Below, piece by piece: positions 57,908-64,000 of a stretch of DNA of 64,000 nucleotides. Source of the DNA: Collybiopsis luxurians FD-317 M1 (lineage: Eukaryota > Basidiomycota > Agaricomycetes > Agaricales > Omphalotaceae). The notes beneath the pieces were generated by a model that was not told where the DNA came from, ran no database searches, and saw only the letters and a program-made list of their open reading frames with translations. The position numbers and the translations under genes are program-made. Position 1 is the stretch's first letter; every line of letters begins with the position of its first letter. The stretch covers positions 336,524 through 400,523 of the forward strand of contig KN834800.1 in NCBI GenBank assembly GCA_000827265.1. Direction: 5' to 3'.

Positions 57908-58995
57908 TGGTATCTATCTTGGTCATACGAAGCGTTAGAGCAGGTTTTATACCTTACAGAATCCGGGTTTCTCAGAGCAAATGAGCCGGAACATCACTAC
58001 GTGCAGAATCTGGCATGCATTGAAAAAATGAGCCCCGAAGCGAAATACAGAAAAGCAACCCCAAATCCCGTCTACTTGAACGTGTCCATGTAAAAAGTAT
58101 GGCTGTACGGACAATTCACTATCATTGAGTGCTCGTGCAAGATGCCTGCGTCTGCAAACGAATGACTCCGCTGGTCAAATATCACGTACGATTAACCACA
58201 TCCCCGTCGGAACCGTCGGATACTGTATGTCGCTTCTGCTATTTTCATTAGGAAATAAAGTTGTTCGGATGCTCATGAGTAGCGAAAATAAAATGTACAC
58301 CGATGTTCCGATTAACGGGAAGACAAGATACAGTATGGGGTGACTCCTCTGTTTAGATTGCTCCGAACATCGTTGTATTCCAAGTTTCAATCACCAATGA
58401 CAGCGTAGAAGTACCTGAAGGAGTTCAGATAAGATCCATGGAAAGTAAGAGTTTCAACGAGAGGGCCACAACACACAGTTACTGAGATAGAGAACATCGA
58501 TATCGACTTTGATCAAACGAAGCGCCTGCGTAGGTTTTATACCTACAGAACCTGGCACTCAGAGCCATTGAGCGGAACATCACTATGTACAGGCTCTGGT
58601 ATGAATTGGAAAAAATGAGCCTTGAAGCGAGATCTAAAAAAGCCTCCCAGATTCGGTCTACTTGCAATGCGGAGTGCGTCTATCCGGAAAGTATAGCAGC
58701 CGTACGGACACTTCGCTGTCATTGAGTTCTCGTGCAAGATGCCTGTGTCTGAGTCATCATCCCATTGCAAACGACTGCAATCCCCGGAATCGTCGGAGAT
58801 GTCGCTTCTGATAGTTTCATCAGGTGAGGAGGATGTTCGGGTGTTCATAAGTAGCGTACTAGGTAAAATGTACATCGATATTCAGAATGAACTCGTTTTG
58901 ATTAACCAGAAAACAGGATATGGGGTGACTTCTCTATTATAGATGGTAGATATTGCTCCAAGCATCGTTGCATTTTAAGTTTCAATCACCAGAGA
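57908..58995. repeat. Tandem duplication of the guanine deaminase upstream region
   Basis: 57865-58400 and 58455-58990 are diverged direct copies. Shared blocks are CATACGAAGCG..GGTTTTATACC, GGAACATCACTA(C/T)GT, GAAAAAATGAGCC, GAGTxCTCGTGCAAGATGCCTG, GGATATGGGGTGACT-type and CCAAGTTTCAATCACCA. The right copy includes a mutated version of the gene's start region (GAGAGGGCCACAACACACAGTTACTGAG against GAGAGCCCCAATACACGGTTACAGAG). The duplicate encodes nothing. Confidence 0.65.
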
Positions 58996-59840
58996 AATTG
59001 GGATAGAACGACGCGTGTAATCGTCCCCAGTGTGACTATCAACCCCGTATGTAGATGGTGCGAAATGCTCCGAAGAATTCGTGTAAGGGCTCAGGAATCC
59101 GAGGAGTGGAACTCGAGTTAGCATGAGTGCGGTGGGGCGTTCCGAAGCGGGTTTGAGTGTGAGGGAAAATCGAGCTGCCTATTGTAAGGAATTTATGCAT
59201 GATTGAGAATTCACTATGGAATACAGGGGATGTCGATGAATGTCTAAGTAAACCCGCAAACGACGTTTGAGGGTTAGACTGAATAAGTATCTAAAATAAG
59301 TAATAAAATATCCATATTAGTAAACATCGACGATCGAGATGACGTCAACTATGTCCACGGTAGTCTGGTGTCGAGGTATTACTATTCTTGGATGGAGAGG
59401 GTAGAGGTATTGAGATCGTGCCTAATTACAAGTAGGTACATTCCTTAGTAGGATGATGATGAAAGTGTCGGTATCGAGAAATTGAGATAAAACAGCGCGT
59501 GAAGCTATAGCCAACGCCTCGCGCGCAACCGCACTAGAGATCAACGCGTGAGTGGTACAAAATGCGCCAAAGAATTTGTATATCTAGTCTAGGTTGAAAT
59601 TCCCTAGGATTCTTAGGCCGGATTGGATTTCGATGGTGAAGAAGAGGAAAGAGGGGATTGGGGATGGTATGATTCAGCTAGTTGGAACCTGGCGGAGGAT
59701 GGAGTTCGATGAAGGAGAGCTGGGACTCAGTTAGGGAGGAGAGGGCTAACGCGGCGGGGCCTGGGAGGGACGATGAGGGCAGCATGGAGAGAGTATTCCG
59801 ACTCTGCTCAAGTCATATACGATGTTTACACGCTCATTGC
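58996..59840 (-). pseudogene. Decayed 5' fragment of the adenosine deaminase-like gene (1)
   Basis: 59460-59840 matches 55480-55870: CTATAGCCAACGCCTCGCG, GTACAAAATGCGCCAAAGAATT, ATGGTATGATTCAGCTAG, GAGGGCTAACGCGGCG and AGTCATATACGATGTTTACACGC. 59000-59110 is a second, shorter piece (ATGGTGCGAAATGCTCCGAAGAATTCGTGTA). Indels and stops destroy the reading frame. Confidence 0.65.
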
Positions 59841-59889
59841 GGGATCGAGTGAATACATCGAGATTCCATAGGTACTGATTATATACTAC

Positions 59890-60475
59890 ATTTAAACACA
59901 CTAAACCAAGATTACCCCATCCTGTCCAATTGGGATGGAAACTACGGAATGGAGCTGTTTTGGCGATTTGGTTGAGCTTGTTGATGTCCGCTGGATCCAT
60001 CTTAATCAGATCCCTGCTGCCTATATGTGCATTCAATATATCAAACACTGGCCAGGACGACAGAGGAAACATATCCAAAATACGTTCATGGGTGACAGAT
60101 TTGGCAAGGACTGCAAGAAAATGAAGATGTTAGCCATTGTTTCACAAATCAAAAACCATGGTGTCGGCTTGCGTGCATCGAAAGAAGAATGATTTCAGGC
60201 TTGACATTGACAGACTTTTCAGCCAGCTTCAACAGTCTTGTTCTTCGCCAGTGGGGCCCTCTCAGATCTAAGCGGTCCATATGCAGTGACAACAATCCCA
60301 TTATTGACGCAGAAGTTGACCGACGACAACATCCTGCTGTGGATAAAATGGATGAAGCTCAATTTGTGTCGCAACGGGATGACGAATGATTATGTGAGGA
60401 AGCGATTCGAGTAGTACGCAGAAAAGTTGTTCATGCCAATGGCTTTGATATGGCCTGGGTGAACTTTATAAAGGT
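59890..60475 (-). pseudogene. Aldo/keto reductase relic
   Basis: Recognisable aldo/keto reductase family pieces appear in shifting minus frames: HPGHIKAIGMNNFSAYY (60430-60465), HPFYPQQDVV (about 60330), GIVVTAYGPLRSE (60265-60300), and at the C-terminal end INKLNQIAKTAPFRSFHPNW (59930-59990). Frameshifts and stops separate them. The catalytic N-terminal half is missing. Confidence 0.6.
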
Positions 60476-62476
60476 TTTGCCATGTGCTGAGCCAATCGAT
60501 AGATATGTCTGCACTTCTGTTGGGTGTCATCGGCGCTGGCCAGTGCATAAACCCTACACCAACGAACGAATGGTATCAGCCGGAGCAGGAAAGATTGCAA
60601 TCAAATCGAACTCGCAAAGGTTCCGGTTCTATACTCGGGGGGTTTCTTGCATATATATATACATTCTTTGCACACAGTCTGGCACGACAACCTGACTCAT
60701 TCCGATGCTATTTCAACTTGAACAGATTCTGGAGCTGATTTTTTTTGTGCTTCTTTCGTCGTACTCTTTGCAGGGAATGGTCAGACAATGCACAAGTCTG
60801 CACGCTTCCTATCTAGAATTTGTAAAGTATTCGAGATGGATATGTACATCTTCGATTCATAGGATTCAATAATTACACGACTTTGTAGGAGCGTATGCGA
60901 ACGGGAAATGCTGATCACTGCAGGCACTACAGCAAGCTCAGTTGTCAGATGGCCAGATAGGCAGGCCCGAATAGGCTGAAGAAGGGCTGCAAAGGATCAG
61001 ATGAAAGCAGAGACTTTCTTTCAGCAATAACTTGAATAAGGTCGATTCACGGTTGACAAGAACAGCAGAAATTTGAACTGTGGAACTCCTTGGGAATCTG
61101 CGCACAACTAGTGTAGATCGCATGACAATTGTTGATTCGGTTGCAACTAGAGCTGAAATCCCAGACTTGATAAAACCAATTTTCTGCTATGGCCGCGATA
61201 GCATAAATGTGTCATAAGGGACATAAGAGCCAAAGTTACATGTGAATAATCAGGTACAGAGCAGTGTGTGAAATAAAGAGCAAGCATTATGAAGATCAAC
61301 AGCCAGAAGCAGTGTATAGAGGAAGATTTGAGGCAGAATAAGGAGGTGGAGGCAATGTGGAGGAGAAGAGGGGCGAAGAAAAGTATAAAGAAAGGTGAGA
61401 AGGAGCATGGCCTTCATGATAAGACCTCCGACAGAAAAACTCAGCATGCTCAGGGAGTTGAGGAATCCAAGTATCGTCGGTAGATGATCTATGATGCATG
61501 GATTTTAATTGGAATGATGTCAGTCGAGTGACTGTGACCGATGGTGCGTCGGGAGAGAAGGCAATGAGATAACCATCTCTCTCTAAAGGTGGCCGATTTC
61601 GGTAACACTCGATCGACTGAGAAGCCAATTGAGCGCGCAAGGTCCATTGAGAAGGTGTGGCATTGTTCTCGTCCCTGCCTAGATGAGTATTTGTCCATTC
61701 ATATTGATTGTACGAATGAGCTTCGGCAAACCTCTGTTGAATAATGAGTAAATAACTTGAGATGTTATTGGGTCTTGAAGTTAGTTACCCTCTGACATTC
61801 AATAAGGCGAGTGCACTGTTCCGAGAATTTGCGATATCCGGGGAGCAAATATCGAGGAAGGAATGGATACCGCTTGGAATATTGACAAAGCTTCTGAGAA
61901 GTTTCTGCCAAGCTGAGATGACAGATATTAATTACAGTACTATGTAGAGCGACCAAAACACGTACTTTTCTGCAGCAAGTTCCAGCTCTTGAGTGGCTGG
62001 GCTATGGTGCCAGGCTGTGTAACGAGCAACATTAAGAATGGAGAACGCGTATTCAATTTGCCAGAGTTCTGAGGAGTCTAACGGCCAGGGAGGCAAGAGT
62101 TGCTGATCATGAAGTATCATGGTGAATGAAGAGAAGGACTACCAATCGTTCAATTCATTTTCAACACCCCTAATCTGCTTATCTAAACTTGAATAATTGT
62201 CTCATAGCCCGAAAGACTGCGAGAGAGCCGACAAGCGGCAAACCAATCTGAACTGGCATAGTTGCTCGGGACGCGCTTGGCAGAAAAATTCTACAACCTT
62301 TCGAGCTGTTTTTTTTTTTTGGTATTACTTCTATCTATCACTGCTACTGTTACTTGTATAGGGAAAATGCAGTTCTAGTTGTCATTTGACCGGATATAAA
62401 TACTCCAGTCAACATTTGGACAGAGGTTCAGCAAATTATTTCAAGGCTACAGTCAGCAGCTGACTGGATACTAATA
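60476..62476. other. No recognised gene
   Basis: Minus-strand open frames at 61296-61640 (ERDGYLIAFSPDAPSVTVT) and 61932-62120 (LDSSELWQIEYAFSILNVAR) look somewhat protein-like and may be exons of one decayed or unrecognised gene. I could not join them or name a family. Confidence 0.3.
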
Positions 62477-62830
62477 ATGCTACAGCTTACCTCTGGACAA
62501 ATTCTACTATTCATATGTCGTGAACGAATTGGCCCGCAGGCGGGATGTCACGCGGCCCGAGACATATCTGGAAAGTTTGAAATAAGCGCCTGTCCCGTCG
62601 GGGTTGCCGAGTACCACTGGCAGGACAACACTCCTAAGAATATACAAGCTTGTCGTATATCCACGATGGCGAGCGCAAAGCCTGCACTCTTCGGCGACAC
62701 TGCTAACAATACCGCAATGGAGGGCAATTGTTCTTCGGCATCATCTCCATCCCTCGCCGCAAGCATCACCATAAGCGTGATAAGCATCCTGATATCTATT
62801 CTTGGCTCCATCCTGGTCCTCGCTGAATGA
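62477..62830 (+). CDS. Small open frame with C-terminal hydrophobic segment, doubtful
   Basis: 117-residue open frame from an ATG. The end SLAASITISVISILISILGSILVLAE would form a membrane segment. No homology is recognised. It ends exactly where the duplicated block starting near 62831 begins, so it may be chance. Confidence 0.2.
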   Translation: MLQLTSGQILLFICRERIGPQAGCHAARDISGKFEISACPVGVAEYHWQDNTPKNIQACRISTMASAKPALFGDTANNTAMEGNCSSASSPSLAASITISVISILISILGSILVLAE

Positions 62831-63700
62831 AAGCATTCCAATTAACTGGAAAACAGGATATGGGGTGACTTCTCTATTTAGATGCCATAGATCCGGCTCC
62901 AAGCTTGCTGCATCATTTACTTCAAGTTTCAATCACCAGAGAAATTGAGATAAAACGATGCGTGTAGCTGTTTTGAGCGAATACCTACCCCTGCACGTAA
63001 ATGGTGCAAAACTCTTCGAAGAGTTCATTATGGGCTCGGGAATCCGAAGAGTAGAACTCGAGTTGGCATGAGTGCGATGAGGCGTTCCGAAGCGAGTTTG
63101 AGTGTAGGGGAAAATCGGGCTGTCTATTGCAAAGTAACGTAGAGAGTCGAATGTATACATGATTGAGAAGGTACTATGGAATACAGAGGATGTATGCCCA
63201 AGTAACCTCGACCGCAAACGACATTTGACTCTGAGTAACTAAAATAAGTAATGAAATACCCATATTAGTAAATGTTAAAGATCGGGATGACGTCGACTAT
63301 GCCCACGGTATCGGGTGTTGAGGTATTCTTGCAATGTTGTATAGGGAGTTGGTGGGGAGAACAGAAGTGTGTCTAAGATTTGTGCACAGTTTCAAGCAGG
63401 TGCATTTCGTAGTAGTGTATGAAGTAAAGATTGAAACTTTCTGGGGTTTCTAAGCCGGCTTGATTGAATTTTTGATATGGATGGTGAAGAAGAAGGGATG
63501 GAGATCGGGACGCACCCCTTTAGGTGAGCGTAGAGTTCGGCTTTGGGCAGGCCTTGTGTGGAGGAGGATTTGGATTCAGTAGGGAGGAGAGGGTTAACGC
63601 AGCGGGGCCTGCGAGGGACGATGAGGGCGGCCTAGAGAGGGAGTTTCGACTTTGTTCAAGTCATATACGGTGTTCACACGCCAGATATGTGCCAAGCGGC
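62831..63700 (-). pseudogene. Second decayed copy of the deaminase 5' block
   Basis: Copy of 58905-59840: AACAGGATATGGGGTGACTT, GTTTCAATCACCAGAGAAATTG, GGAATCCGAAGAGTAGAACTCGAG, GAGGCGTTCCGAAGCG, then at 63440-63690 adenosine-deaminase-like 5' sequence (GGTGAGCGTAGAGTTCGGCTTTGGGC, GAGGGTTAACGCAGCGG, AGTCATATACGGTGTTCACACGC; some written with diverged bases). No intact frame remains. Confidence 0.65.
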
Positions 63701-64000
63701 CTGTCGTCCAAACAGGTACCGCGGGTACTAAATACTGAACCTGCCCGTACAATTTTCAAGTCCCGCGGGCGGGCCTATTCATTTAACCATTCATTTCACA
63801 GTACAAAATCATTCAATTGAATGGCATTATTAGGGCACACAATGAATAGATGAGAATTATATACAATTTTTGTATATGTATGGCCGCAGCAAATATAAAT
63901 AATAATTTATTAGGTAGCAAGTGATTGCTGCAGTATCTATTTGCAGTAAATGGTCCTTCATTAGGCAGTAATTAATTTCAATAGCAGAATACATTTGTTG
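63701..64000. other. AT-rich window end, no gene seen
   Basis: AT-rich sequence with no coding frame of interest. The composition change near 63780 may mark the edge of a repeat or of the duplicated block. Confidence 0.4.

Overview
The window looks like nuclear DNA of a filamentous basidiomycete, most likely an Agaricomycete. Genes are dense and split by many short introns of about 45-90 nt with GTRNGT donors and CTRAY-type branch points. Gene content is typical of mushroom-forming fungi: NACHT-ankyrin and NB-ARC-TPR NLR-like genes, a large F-box protein, an Agaricomycete-type multi-TM family, Ric8 and a FluG-type amidohydrolase. I cannot name the species. No tRNA, rRNA or CRISPR array was seen.

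0.7-15.2 kb is an accessory, duplication-rich region. After a C2H2 transcription factor come four tandem minus-strand copies of a cobalamin-independent methionine synthase-like gene (MetE catalytic-domain family). Their upstream regions share promoter-like modules, duplicated in copies 1 and 3. Between and beyond the copies lie decayed pieces of the 3' end of a C1-domain protein kinase gene, whose intact copy is at 22.2-24.25 kb. The array therefore probably grew by duplication of a [MetE-like gene + kinase tail] unit. A LINE C-terminal relic and a 157-bp palindromic MITE sit between copies 3 and 4.

15.5-30.3 kb holds two broken NLR-type genes on the plus strand: a NACHT-ankyrin gene and an NB-ARC gene with 11 near-identical 40-residue TPR units. 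The kinase and an ARFRP1/Arl3-type small GTPase lie between them. Both NLRs carry premature stops and frameshifts, yet their repeat domains remain long open frames. The NACHT gene also carries an 850-bp inverted-repeat element inside an intron, with the element end lying at the splice acceptor.

32-58 kb is ordinary housekeeping sequence: RIC8, two paralogous multi-TM proteins, a DUF89 damage-control phosphatase, an unknown Ser-rich basic protein, a BolA protein, a FluG-type amidohydrolase, the NatC catalytic subunit, an F-box protein, a 3'-5' exonuclease with an RGG tail, a RING protein, an adenosine-deaminase-like enzyme and guanine deaminase. Several are divergent pairs with very short shared promoters (37 bp, 85 bp, 139 bp). 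The last two enzymes are neighbouring purine-salvage deaminases.

58-64 kb is decayed again. It holds duplicated 5' regions of the two deaminase genes, an aldo/keto reductase relic and unidentified sequence.
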